Positions 35,599-44,184 of a stretch of DNA of 64,000 nucleotides are shown here, in pieces. The stretch is taken from positions 1-64,000 of the forward strand of contig BEIN01000004.1 of the NCBI GenBank assembly GCA_002898375.1, written 5' to 3'. The notes under the pieces are model-generated. The model was not told where the DNA came from. It did not search any database and was given only the letters and a program-made list of their open reading frames with translations. The position numbers were made by a program, and so were the translations under genes. Within the stretch, counting starts at the first letter, position 1; every line of letters starts with the position of its first letter. Source of the stretch: a bacterium HR37 (GTDB lineage: Bacteria; Desulfobacterota_D; UBA1144; Nemesobacterales; CSP1-2).

Positions 35599-36423
35599 TT
35601 GATTAAGCTTGGTTCCGTTCCCTTTCTAAACGTAAGGCCTCTTATCTTTCCGCTTGAAGCTGCCCTGGTTGAGCACGATTTTGAGATCTCCTATTTTCCC
35701 CCTTCTACGCTTTCAAGAAGGCTTTTTGAAAGAAAGGTGGATCTGGGGCTTATTCCGGTTTTTGAGCTCCTTCAGCGGGACTACACCGTGGTTTCAGATA
35801 TATCAATTTCCTCGTATGGAGAGGTAGACAGTGTTGTTCTCCTATCCAGGATGCCCATAAGGGCAATTAAAACCGTTGCCGTTGATTCAAGGTCACAGAG
35901 CTCAGCCTCTTTGCTTAAGATAATACTTGAGGTCTTTAACGGGGTTTTCCCCACATACGTTGTAAGGGAGCCCGATAGTAGGTTCCTAGATGGTGTGGAT
36001 GGGGGTATGTTTATAGGTGATACCGGGCTCAAGCTAAAGTATTTCCCGCCTTCAGGCTACAGGGTTTTTGACCTTGGTGAGATATGGACAAAGGAAACGG
36101 GTCTGCCCTTTGTTTATGCGGTTTACGCCGTAAACAGGGGGGTTTTACTCGGAAGGAATTTAAGTGCGCTTAAAACCGCAAAGTCCATAGGGCTAAACAG
36201 CGTAAGGGAAATAGCACGTATTGAGGCAAAGAAGTTAAATCTCAGCGAGGATATATGTCTTACGTATCTTACTGAGAGGATAAGGTACAATCTTAGGGAA
36301 AAAGAGATTGAGGGTATCATGGTGTATAGGGAGCTTCTCCATAAGCTGTTTAAAGCCGAGGACCGGGGTTCTGTCTTTAGGTTAAATACCATCATAAGCA
36401 CCTACCCCGAGAGGGAAACTTAA
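35599..36423 (+). CDS. mqnA: Chorismate dehydratase (futalosine pathway)
   Basis: The product has 274 residues and starts at TTG behind GGGAGGTG. MqnA dehydrates chorismate to 3-enolpyruvylbenzoate, the first committed step of the futalosine menaquinone route. It has the periplasmic-binding-protein-like fold and the family start IKLGSVPFLNVRPLIFPLE, DLGLIPVFELLQ near 60 and FIGDTGLKLK near 140. It precedes mqnD by 13 bases. Menaquinone would serve anaerobic or microaerobic respiration. Confidence 0.92.
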   Translation: MIKLGSVPFLNVRPLIFPLEAALVEHDFEISYFPPSTLSRRLFERKVDLGLIPVFELLQRDYTVVSDISISSYGEVDSVVLLSRMPIRAIKTVAVDSRSQSSASLLKIILEVFNGVFPTYVVREPDSRFLDGVDGGMFIGDTGLKLKYFPPSGYRVFDLGEIWTKETGLPFVYAVYAVNRGVLLGRNLSALKTAKSIGLNSVREIARIEAKKLNLSEDICLTYLTERIRYNLREKEIEGIMVYRELLHKLFKAEDRGSVFRLNTIISTYPERET

Positions 36424-36436
36424 AAGGAGGAAAGCC

Positions 36437-37270
36437 TTGGAAAAGACCGTTATGCGACTTGGACATAGCCCTGATGCGGATGATGCGTTTATGTTTTATG
36501 CAATAGCAAATAACAGGGTTGTATCCGATAGGATCGATTTTGTGCATGTTATAGAGGAGATACAGAGCCTTAATAGAAGGGCGCTTGAAGGGCAGCTTGA
36601 GGTTACGGCCATCTCTGCCCATGCCTACACATACGTGGCGGACAGATACAGGATACTTTCCTGTGGCGCAAGTATGGGGGAAGGGTATGGACCTATTGTT
36701 GTAGCCAGAAGGGATATTAGGGATTTAAGTGGAAAGAGAGTAGGGATTCCAGGGAAGCTTACAACTGCGTTTTTGCTACTCAGTATATATGCAAGCGGTT
36801 TTATCCCGGTTGAGATGCCTTTTGACAGGGTAATGTCTGCCGTTATGGATGAAGAGGTTGATGCTGGTCTCATCATACACGAGGGACAGCTTACCTACAG
36901 GGACCTTGGGTTAAGGGTTGTTTTTGACCTTGGTGGTATGTGGGCAAGTGATACATCACTTCCTCTGCCCCTTGGAATAAACGTTGTTAGAAGAGACATT
37001 GAGGAAGAGCTTCAGAAGGAGGTTCTTAGGGTTCATAGGGAGAGCATAGACTACGGGTTATCTCATAAGGATGAGGCACTTGAGTATGCACTGAGGTTTG
37101 GAAGAGGTATAAGTGGGGAGCTTGGTGAGAGGTTTGTGCTTATGTATGTAAACGAGTACACAAGGGATATGGGAGAGAGAGGGAAAAGGGCTCTTGAGGT
37201 TCTTTTTAAAAAGGCTTCTAAAAAGGGAATATTAAAAAAAGACGTTCCGCTTGACGTTTTAGAGGGCTAG
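36437..37270 (+). CDS. mqnD: 1,4-dihydroxy-6-naphthoate synthase
   Basis: The product has 277 residues with a TTG start seven bases after GGAGG. MqnD converts cyclic dehypoxanthine futalosine to 1,4-dihydroxy-6-naphthoate. The family start RLGHSPDADDAFMFYAIAN is present, as are TAISAHAYTYVAD and GIPGKLTTAFLLLS; the catalytic His is expected in LIIHEGQLTY. It overlaps the converging gene at 37267 by four bases. mqnB, mqnC and mqnE are not in the window. Confidence 0.93.
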   Translation: MEKTVMRLGHSPDADDAFMFYAIANNRVVSDRIDFVHVIEEIQSLNRRALEGQLEVTAISAHAYTYVADRYRILSCGASMGEGYGPIVVARRDIRDLSGKRVGIPGKLTTAFLLLSIYASGFIPVEMPFDRVMSAVMDEEVDAGLIIHEGQLTYRDLGLRVVFDLGGMWASDTSLPLPLGINVVRRDIEEELQKEVLRVHRESIDYGLSHKDEALEYALRFGRGISGELGERFVLMYVNEYTRDMGERGKRALEVLFKKASKKGILKKDVPLDVLEG

Positions 37271-38319
37271 AGTGTTTCCTGAATGGATCTTATGTACTTT
37301 AGGAGTGCCTCTATTAGGTTTTTAAACCCGCTGGGGTTTTCCTGAGGGTTTCTTAACTCCCTGTTTATCTCGAGCTGCATTGCAGGGATTTTTAGGTTCT
37401 GGGAAACGAATTTTGTAACGGTCATCTGACGGGAAGCCGAAAACACATGAAGCCCTCCCAGTGTGAGACCATATGCCTTTGTGGATTCTTCTAGGAGAGA
37501 AAAGTATTTTTCATTGCCAAGCAAAAACTCTCCCCTTTTTCCGATCCCGGGGTAGATGTCGTTGTTTGTCTGGGTTCTTGTACCGTGAAGGTCTATAACG
37601 AATCTTATCCCGAACTCTTCTACAATTTCCCTTATCCTCTCCTTAAAAGGGGTATGCTCATAGAAGTTTGGATCAGTTTTTAACGCACAATTTGTGTACA
37701 GTGTGTGTGACCCCGTAAGTATGTGAAGAACAACAGAGATTGCCCCTGTGTACTCTTCTTCATACTTTAGCTTGTTCATTCGTAGATGTGAGGTTGCATG
37801 AGGAGCGGTAATCAGAACCGGAATATCCCCCTTTAGGAAAATAAGCTCATTTGAGCTGCTGCAGGAAAAATCCCTGTAACTCCTTTTTTGATGTCTTTCA
37901 AAAGAGATTGAAAACCCTGCTGGGTCTTTAAACGCAACTGAGCCATACCTTCTCCAGTTTCCGGAGGCTATATTTTTTAAAAGCCTATCCTTTAGCAGAT
38001 AAGATGCCTCATATGTGTAAAGGGAAAGCCCGTTGTGTAGAAGCACCCTTCTCCTGTAGAGTCCGCTCTCTACCCCTTCTACTTGATCCAGGAGCTTTAG
38101 TTTCTTCTCCGGGTTTTCCCCAAGTAGATATACCTCTCCTATAACTTTTCCCTTAACAGGGTTTCCAAATATGGCGGCCGGATATCCCTTCCCTGTATCG
38201 TAGAGCCTTCCTGGAACCTCTTCTATACCAAGGAGCTTACAATCGTGAATAAGGTGGTTCCTTGGTTCTCCTTTTAGCAAGGTGCCATATACAAAGAGCT
38301 TGTCAATCTTTGCTTTCAT
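37267..38319 (-). CDS. Fusion: gamma-glutamylcyclotransferase-like + N-formylglutamate amidohydrolase-like
   Basis: The product has 350 residues from the ATG at 38319, which overlaps the stop of the upstream deaminase gene (ATGA); a longer frame from 38379 would run inside that gene. Residues 1 to about 120 are a GGCT/AIG2-like domain (LFVYGTLLKGEPRNHLI, GEVYLL, LDQVEGVESGLYRR). Residues about 165-345 resemble N-formylglutamate amidohydrolase: PVLITAPHATSHLR, FVIDLHGTRT and MQLEINRELRNP, which include the expected metal-binding His and Glu. Both domains act on gamma-glutamyl or N-acyl-glutamate bonds, so the fusion may remove or recycle a glutamyl-type product. Its place downstream of mqnX and dapF gives no clear substrate. 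Confidence 0.75.
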   Translation of the reverse strand: MKAKIDKLFVYGTLLKGEPRNHLIHDCKLLGIEEVPGRLYDTGKGYPAAIFGNPVKGKVIGEVYLLGENPEKKLKLLDQVEGVESGLYRRRVLLHNGLSLYTYEASYLLKDRLLKNIASGNWRRYGSVAFKDPAGFSISFERHQKRSYRDFSCSSSNELIFLKGDIPVLITAPHATSHLRMNKLKYEEEYTGAISVVLHILTGSHTLYTNCALKTDPNFYEHTPFKERIREIVEEFGIRFVIDLHGTRTQTNNDIYPGIGKRGEFLLGNEKYFSLLEESTKAYGLTLGGLHVFSASRQMTVTKFVSQNLKIPAMQLEINRELRNPQENPSGFKNLIEALLKYIRSIQETL

Positions 38320-39548
38320 CTGGGTTTTGAGTGTATTTCTCTTCCCCTTACCATAACAAGTTTTAAGTCCTCTTTGCAAGATGAGATAACGGAAAGATAG
38401 GGGTCAGAAAAGGTGTGCCTGGGTTTTAAAAAAATAAGGTCTGCCTCCTTTCCCTTCTCTATACTTCCTATCCTGTCTTCCAGGAAAAGGGACTTTGCTC
38501 CACCAAGGGTTGCAAGGTAGACCGTAAGGAAAGAGGCCCTTTGCCCGAGCCTCTTTGAAAACAAAAGGTAGAAGAACCTTAGCTCCTCAAAGATATTTAG
38601 GTTAAGATTGCTTGAGAGCCCATCCGTTCCAATTCCTATCCTTTGGTATCCTCTGTATTTTAGAACGGGTGGAAGGCCAACTCCTAAGAAGAGGTTACTT
38701 CGCGGGCACATAACCACCCCTATGCTGTAGTCCGGTATCTCACTTGCCTCTTCCCTTGATATGTGAACCATGTGAACGGTAGTAACCTTTGTTTCGTTAA
38801 AAAAACCAAGGGCCTTTAAGTACTGAAACGGTGAGGGGGCCTTAATTCTTTGAAAAACCTCTCTTCCCACCATCGGGAATATCTTTGCTTCAAACACGTT
38901 TTTTTTCCCCTGTATAAACTTTACCTCCTCTTTGCTTTCTGCAAGGTGTATTCCAATCGGTATGTGGTTTTTTCTGGAGAAGTCTATAACCGTTTTTAAG
39001 AATTCGGGGGAGCAGGAATAGGGAGCATGAGGAAAAGGCCTTTCTTCAAACACCTCGTTTTTCTCAAAGCTAAGCTGATTCCAGAAGTCCTTATGTCTGT
39101 CAAAAAGCTCAACGAATAGAACAGCTCTTAATCCGCTTTCCTTAAGAGGATATCTATCCAGTCCGAAGGAGGAAATCTCCCCAACCGTTGTTACACCGCT
39201 TTCAATGAGCTCATTTATTCCATCCCTAACCGAGGCTTCAATCTCTTCTTCTGTTCTTTCTTCTCTAAGAGCCTTAATCACCTGCCCAAGCCATGAGCCA
39301 AACCCACCGGATCTCTTTATCTTTTTTGTTATCCAGCCAAGTTCTAGGTGCACATGGGCATTTATAAATCCGGGAAGAAGAATACCTCTTCCCAGCTCTA
39401 TTCTCTTTACTTCTCTGTATTTTCTTAGAAGTTCTTCTGTGCTTCCTACATCCTCTATCTTACCTTTATCTACAAATACAGAGCCTTTTATTATAGGTGG
39501 GGAAGAGATGGGTAGGACTGTTTCGGAACTTATTATAAATCTTTCCAT
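38316..39548 (-). CDS. mqnX: Amidohydrolase, probable aminodeoxyfutalosine deaminase
   Basis: The product has 410 residues of the ATZ/TRZ-type amidohydrolase family. Metal ligands: His-x-His in GFINAHVHLELG, His in IGIHLAESKEE, His in VTTVHMVH and Asp in GIGTDGLSSN. Family members deaminate purine-type or triazine rings. Because mqnA and mqnD converge on it, the likeliest role is deamination of aminodeoxyfutalosine to futalosine, as MqnX does in some bacteria. Chlorohydrolase or S-adenosylhomocysteine deaminase activity remains possible. The gene is 12 bases downstream of dapF. Confidence 0.72.
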   Translation of the reverse strand: MERFIISSETVLPISSPPIIKGSVFVDKGKIEDVGSTEELLRKYREVKRIELGRGILLPGFINAHVHLELGWITKKIKRSGGFGSWLGQVIKALREERTEEEIEASVRDGINELIESGVTTVGEISSFGLDRYPLKESGLRAVLFVELFDRHKDFWNQLSFEKNEVFEERPFPHAPYSCSPEFLKTVIDFSRKNHIPIGIHLAESKEEVKFIQGKKNVFEAKIFPMVGREVFQRIKAPSPFQYLKALGFFNETKVTTVHMVHISREEASEIPDYSIGVVMCPRSNLFLGVGLPPVLKYRGYQRIGIGTDGLSSNLNLNIFEELRFFYLLFSKRLGQRASFLTVYLATLGGAKSLFLEDRIGSIEKGKEADLIFLKPRHTFSDPYLSVISSCKEDLKLVMVRGREIHSKPR

Positions 39549-39560
39549 AAAAGCTATATT

Positions 39561-40436
39561 TTAGACTCCAAGAGAGGAGAGTTTGTTAATCTTCTCAAGC
39601 ATATCTCTGCTTATCTCCCCTGTGCATATCTCCTCTACGGGCCCCCGCATTCTTATTGACCAGTCTTCTCCAACCTCTATCTGAAGCTCACCCCCTGGCA
39701 TGGATACCGTTACCTTTCTGTCTGTAAAACCGTTTTTTACACATGCTGCAGCAACAGCACATGAGCTGCTTCCCGAGGCAAGTGTGTATCCGGCTCCGCG
39801 TTCCCATATAAGTATCTCCACCCTATTCCTTGAAACGACCCTTGCAAACTGAACGTTTGTCCTCTTTGGAAACATCCTGTGGTTTTCAATTAAGGGACCC
39901 ACTTTCCTTACATAACCTTCATTTAGCTCATCAACGAATACAACGCAGTGGGGGTTTCCAACAGAGACTGCTGTAAACTTAAGTATCTCACCATTTACTC
40001 TGATCTCTTCCCCTACAACCTCTCTTTCCTCTCCCTCAACCGGTATTAGGCTGCTCTGGAATGTGGCCTTTCCCATATCAACTGTAACGTGGGAAACCCT
40101 TTTTTCTGTTGCCTCAAGCTCAACCCATACAACCCCTCCCGGTGTGTCAATGCTGAAGGAGGTTTTATCTGTGTATCCGTGTTCGTAGAGAAACTTTGCA
40201 AATATCCTTAACCCGTTTCCACTCTTTTCTGCCTCGCTACCGTCGGGGTTAAATATGAGAAGACCAAAGTCAGCTCTGGTTGATGGAACAAGAAGCAGTA
40301 TGCCGTCCGAACCGATTCCGTAGTTTCTGTTGCAGATAAGCTTTACAACCTCCGGGGTGGTTTCAAAAGAGAGGTTTGATTTGTCAAGGACTATGTAGTC
40401 ATTCCCCAGTCCGTGGGATTTTACGAATCTATTCAT
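39561..40436 (-). CDS. dapF: DapF-like diaminopimelate epimerase with Ser in place of first catalytic Cys
   Basis: The product has 291 residues. DapF normally interconverts LL- and meso-diaminopimelate for lysine and peptidoglycan. The start FVKSHGLGNDYIVLD, GIGSDGILLL and the closing GAGYTLASGSSSCAVAAA are family hallmarks. The second catalytic Cys is present (Cys226), but the first motif reads EAEKSGNGLRIF, with Ser72 where characterised enzymes have Cys (CGNG). It is the first gene of a minus-strand operon with mqnX and the GGCT fusion, behind an AAGGAG site and a structured leader. It may be a genuine epimerase variant or act on another amino acid. Confidence 0.85.
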   Translation of the reverse strand: MNRFVKSHGLGNDYIVLDKSNLSFETTPEVVKLICNRNYGIGSDGILLLVPSTRADFGLLIFNPDGSEAEKSGNGLRIFAKFLYEHGYTDKTSFSIDTPGGVVWVELEATEKRVSHVTVDMGKATFQSSLIPVEGEEREVVGEEIRVNGEILKFTAVSVGNPHCVVFVDELNEGYVRKVGPLIENHRMFPKRTNVQFARVVSRNRVEILIWERGAGYTLASGSSSCAVAAACVKNGFTDRKVTVSMPGGELQIEVGEDWSIRMRGPVEEICTGEISRDMLEKINKLSSLGV

Positions 40437-40451
40437 TGCTCCTTGATTGCA

Positions 40452-40567
40452 AAAACCACATCAGGAATCACCAATGTGGTTTTGTGCTGGGCTACTTTTT
40501 ATCCCGCCTGACTCTGGATACCCATCCAAACCCAGCAGGCGGTATTTGGGTATCCATAGACCACATT
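40452..40567 (-). promoter_or_regulatory. Structured leader of the dapF operon with possible pseudoknot and switchable hairpin
   Basis: On the minus strand, within the 230-base gap upstream of dapF, three perfect pairings occur. TGGATACCCA (40547-40556) pairs with TGGGTATCCA (40515-40524). CCGCCTG (40536-40542) pairs with CAGGCGG (40504-40510). Their order interleaves, as in an H-type pseudoknot. Nearer the gene, AAAACCACAT/ATGTGGTTTT (40474-40483 with 40452-40461) makes a hairpin ending in five T just before the ribosome site. AATGTGGT (40560-40567) can pair instead with ACCACATT (40473-40480), breaking that hairpin. This is the layout of a riboswitch or attenuator. I recognise no known class; a decayed repeat element is the alternative. 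Confidence 0.45.
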
Positions 40568-40666
40568 CCAGTAAGCAAGAAACATAGTTTATTTTATTCG
40601 TTGGGGGGAATCAACAGTTTTAGCCGACCTTTATAGAGAAACTGGTAGTTCTTTTATGGATTTAAG

Positions 40667-41068
40667 CTATATTACCTCTTCCTGATAGCCTTCGGCTCCT
40701 CTAAATATGACCTTAAACAGATCACTTACGGAGATAATACCCACAAGTTTTCTCCCTTCCATAACCGGAAGATAGCGTATGTTTTCCTCATACATTATCC
40801 TTGCTATATCCTCAATGCTGTCATCAGCCTGTACGCACTGTACGCTCTCGGTCATAACGTCCCGTATTTTGGTTTTTTCCGGGTCTCTTCCCTCCGCAAC
40901 CACCCTTGTTAGAAGGTCGTTTTGGGTAAATATGCCAAACGTTGGTTTTGGAGTCTGAACTATAAGTGCCCCTATCTGATTCTTTGCCATTATATCCACC
41001 GCTTCCTTAACGGATATGTTCTCATCAACAGAGAGTACATCTTTTGTCATTATATCGCGTGCCTTCAT
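40667..41068 (-). CDS. Two-CBS-domain protein
   Basis: The 133-residue protein consists of a tandem pair of CBS domains: MKARDIMTKDVLSVDENIS... for the first and IRDVMTESVQCVQADDSIED for the second, each ending in a GI(I/F) strand (PTFGIFTQNDLL; KLVGIISVSDLF). Such stand-alone pairs bind adenosine nucleotides and regulate partners that cannot be named here. It is divergent from gyrA and 230 bases upstream of dapF. Confidence 0.9.
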   Translation of the reverse strand: MKARDIMTKDVLSVDENISVKEAVDIMAKNQIGALIVQTPKPTFGIFTQNDLLTRVVAEGRDPEKTKIRDVMTESVQCVQADDSIEDIARIMYEENIRYLPVMEGRKLVGIISVSDLFKVIFRGAEGYQEEVI

Positions 41069-41161
41069 GTTTTCACTCCTTATTTAGGTTAACCCCTCTA
41101 GAGAAGTTATAAATAAATACGGGTATATTGTCAACCGTTTAGATGCCAAGGAGCGTTTTCG

Positions 41162-41190
41162 TTGACACTCTTGTGTGCGTTCTTTATCCT
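41162..41190 (+). promoter_or_regulatory. Sigma-70-type promoter for gyrA
   Basis: TTGACA (41162-41167), a 17-base spacer and TATCCT (41185-41190) predict transcription from about 41197, 34 bases before the gyrA ATG. The hexamers and spacing equal those of the promoter at 5275. Confidence 0.65.
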
Positions 41191-41230
41191 ATTTATTCAG
41201 TATCTTTTTATTTTTAGGAGGACTCTATTT

Positions 41231-43675
41231 ATGTCAACAGCTTCCCAGATAGTGCCCGTAAATATAGAAGATGAGATGAAGGAGTCTTATCTTAGCTACT
41301 CAATGAGTGTTATAGTTGGACGGGCTCTACCTGATGTAAGAGATGGTCTAAAACCCGTTCATAGAAGAATTCTCTATGGCATGTATGAGCTGGGAAACGA
41401 GTGGAATAAACCTTATAAGAAGTCTGCAAGGATTGTTGGGGATGTAATGGGTAAGTACCATCCCCACGGTGATGCAGCCATATACGATGCCCTTGTCAGA
41501 ATGGCTCAGGATTTCTCAATGAGATACCCTCTGATAGACGGGCAGGGCAATTTTGGCTCTATAGATGGAGACCCTCCTGCTGCAATGCGTTATACAGAGG
41601 TAAGGCTTGCAAGGATAGCGGGGGAGATGCTTGCCGATATAGATAAAGAAACTGTGGATTTTGTTCCCAACTACGATGGAAGTGCATCTGAGCCAACCGT
41701 TCTTCCCGCAAGGATCCCAAACCTCCTTTTAAACGGTGCATCGGGTATTGCAGTAGGTATGTCAACAAACATTCCCCCTCATAATCTGGGTGAGCTTGTT
41801 GATGCTATAGTTGCGCAGATTAGAAACCCTCAGATATCAGTTGATGAGCTTATGAACTACATTCCCGGACCAGATTTCCCCACCGGTGGTTTTATATGTG
41901 GCAGGGATGCTATAAGAGAGGCTTATGCTACAGGAAGGGGTGTTATAAAGATAAGGGCTAGGGCAAGGATTGAGAAACAGAAGAAGGGGGAGAGGGAGTC
42001 TATAATAATTACCGAGATTCCCTACCAGGTTAACAAGGCAAAGTTAATAGAGCGTATAGCTGATCTCGTAAAGAGTGAGAAGATACAGGGTATCTCAGAT
42101 ATAAGAGATGAATCCGATAGGGAGGGCATAAGGATCGTTTTAGAGCTTAAGCGTGGTGAGAACCCAAAGGTTATACTAAACCAGCTCTACAAGCACACAC
42201 CAATGGATACTTCCTTTGGGATCATAATGCTTGCCCTTGTAAGGAATCAGCCAAGAATCCTCTCCCTTAAGGAGCTTATAAACCAGTTTATAGAGCACAG
42301 AAAGGAGATTGTAACAAGGCGTACGGAGTTTGAGCTTCGCAAGGCTGAGGAGAGACTTCACATACTTGAGGGTATAAAGGTTGCGCTTGACCACATAGAC
42401 GAGGTTATATCGTTGATCCGAAGTTCCTCAAATCCTTCAGAGGCAAAGGAGCAGTTAGTCTCAAGGCTCTCCCTTTCTGAGGTGCAGGCTCAGGCAATAC
42501 TTGATATGCGACTGCAAAGGCTTACTGCGCTTGAACGTGAGAAGATAGTGGAAGAAAGGGATGCACTTAAAGAAACCATAAGAAACCTCAAAGGTATACT
42601 GGAGAGTGAGGAGCTACTTCTTGACATTATAGTTGGTGAGCTTGAAGACATAAAAAAGCGATACGGTGATGAGAGGAGAACCGAGATACTGGACAATGTA
42701 GAGGAGCTTTCCATTGAGGATCTTATAGCCGATGAGAATATGGTTGTAACAATAACCCACGAAGGTTACATAAAAACCACCCCACTTAGTGTTTACAGGA
42801 GTCAGAGGAGAGGGGGAAAGGGGAAAACGGGCATAACAACGAAGGAGGAAGACTTTGTTGAGGCGGTGTTTGTTGCCTCAACCCATAGCTACCTTCTCTT
42901 CTTTACCAACCTTGGAAGGTGTTACTGGTTAAAGGTTCATGAGATACCTGAAGCAGGCCCGACCGCAAGGGGAAAGGCTATAGTAAACCTTCTTAACCTA
43001 TCCTCTGAGGAAAGCATTGCTGCCGTTCTTCCCGTTCGAGAGTTTAAGGAAAACCAGTTTGTAATTATGGCAACCAAGAAGGGAATGGTAAAAAAGACTG
43101 ATCTTATGGCTTACTCAAATCCACGTGCAGGTGGAATAATAGCTGTAAATGTAAGGGAAGGAGATGAGCTAATCGGGGCAAAGATAAGCAGCGGGGATGA
43201 TGAGGTTCTGCTTACAACCCGTATGGGGCAGGCTATAAGGTTTCATGAGAAAGAGGTAAGGGATATGGGAAGGACTGCCACAGGGGCTGTGGGTATTAAG
43301 CTGGGCAGGGGAGATGAGGTTGTAAGCCTTGAGGTTATACATAATAAAGATGCCCAGATCCTTACCGTTACCGAGATGGGATACGGGAAGAGAACCCCTG
43401 TTTCTGAGTACAGGGTAACAGGACGTGGTGGAAAAGGGGTTATAACAATTAAAACAACGGAGAAAAACGGGCCTGTTGTGGGTGCTTTTCAGGTAACCGA
43501 TGATAACCAGATCATACTGATTACAACCCATGGAAAGATTATAAGAATGGAGGCATCTGAAATAAAAGTATACGGAAGGGGAACTCAGGGTTTAAAGCTA
43601 ATCGGCCTTGAACCAGGGGAGAAGGTTGCAGCCGTAGCCAAGGTTGTAGAAGACGGTAAATCAATTGAGCTTTAA
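41231..43675 (+). CDS. gyrA: DNA gyrase subunit A
   Basis: The product has 814 residues from the ATG at 41231, nine bases after AGGAGG; upstream in-frame codons lie inside the promoter. With GyrB it introduces negative supercoils. It has the catalytic Tyr in [21 protein letters not shown], and the winged-helix region [20 protein letters not shown]. The C-terminal beta-pinwheel starts with the GyrA box [10 protein letters not shown], which separates gyrase from ParC. The residue matching E. coli Ser83 is Ala, so intrinsic reduced quinolone binding is possible. gyrB is not in the window. Confidence 0.97.
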   Translation: MSTASQIVPVNIEDEMKESYLSYSMSVIVGRALPDVRDGLKPVHRRILYGMYELGNEWNKPYKKSARIVGDVMGKYHPHGDAAIYDALVRMAQDFSMRYPLIDGQGNFGSIDGDPPAAMRYTEVRLARIAGEMLADIDKETVDFVPNYDGSASEPTVLPARIPNLLLNGASGIAVGMSTNIPPHNLGELVDAIVAQIRNPQISVDELMNYIPGPDFPTGGFICGRDAIREAYATGRGVIKIRARARIEKQKKGERESIIITEIPYQVNKAKLIERIADLVKSEKIQGISDIRDESDREGIRIVLELKRGENPKVILNQLYKHTPMDTSFGIIMLALVRNQPRILSLKELINQFIEHRKEIVTRRTEFELRKAEERLHILEGIKVALDHIDEVISLIRSSSNPSEAKEQLVSRLSLSEVQAQAILDMRLQRLTALEREKIVEERDALKETIRNLKGILESEELLLDIIVGELEDIKKRYGDERRTEILDNVEELSIEDLIADENMVVTITHEGYIKTTPLSVYRSQRRGGKGKTGITTKEEDFVEAVFVASTHSYLLFFTNLGRCYWLKVHEIPEAGPTARGKAIVNLLNLSSEESIAAVLPVREFKENQFVIMATKKGMVKKTDLMAYSNPRAGGIIAVNVREGDELIGAKISSGDDEVLLTTRMGQAIRFHEKEVRDMGRTATGAVGIKLGRGDEVVSLEVIHNKDAQILTVTEMGYGKRTPVSEYRVTGRGGKGVITIKTTEKNGPVVGAFQVTDDNQIILITTHGKIIRMEASEIKVYGRGTQGLKLIGLEPGEKVAAVAKVVEDGKSIEL

Positions 43676-43687
43676 AACTGTGTAATT

Positions 43688-44182
43688 ATGGTTAGGGAGA
43701 TAGAAAACGTTTTTCTGGATTTTCCAGGATATAGGTGTTTTGCCTGTGATCCGGGTAACGATTTGGGGCTTAGGTTAAGGTTCTTTGCCGATGATGAAAA
43801 AGGGGAGGTCTTTACACGTATAAGACCTAAGGAACACTTCTCAGGGTTTCCGGGCATCCTCCATGGTGGGATTCAGTGTGCTCTTGTTGATGAGGTTGCT
43901 TTCTGGACGATGTTTGATAAGCTGAAGAGGATAGGGGTTACGGTTAGAGTGGAGATGGATTTTTTAAGCCCGGTAAGGGTATCTTCCTTTGTTGAGATAA
44001 GGGGTAAGCTTGAAAAGGTTGTTGGGAAAAGGGTTTTTGTTGATGTTAACGTGCTAAACGGGGGTAAGGAGGTCTGTACCAGAAGCAAGGTTATATACTA
44101 TCTTCCCCGAAAAGAGGTGCTCTTTAGCATTATGGGAAGGGAGAGGTTTACGGAAAAATTCTTAAAGTACGTGGGAGATTGA
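43688..44182 (+). CDS. Hotdog-fold (PaaI/4HBT) thioesterase
   Basis: The product has 164 residues. A Cys-bearing start CFACDPGNDLGLRLRF precedes the hotdog core with the active-site segment GILHGGIQCALVDEVAFW near residue 60 and MDFLSPVRVSSFVEIRG. Such enzymes hydrolyse acyl-CoA thioesters in the cytoplasm. It starts 12 bases after gyrA and ends in an overlap with the GST ribosome site, so it forms a small operon gyrA-thioesterase-GST. Confidence 0.82.
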   Translation: MVREIENVFLDFPGYRCFACDPGNDLGLRLRFFADDEKGEVFTRIRPKEHFSGFPGILHGGIQCALVDEVAFWTMFDKLKRIGVTVRVEMDFLSPVRVSSFVEIRGKLEKVVGKRVFVDVNVLNGGKEVCTRSKVIYYLPRKEVLFSIMGRERFTEKFLKYVGD

Positions 44183-44184
44183 AG

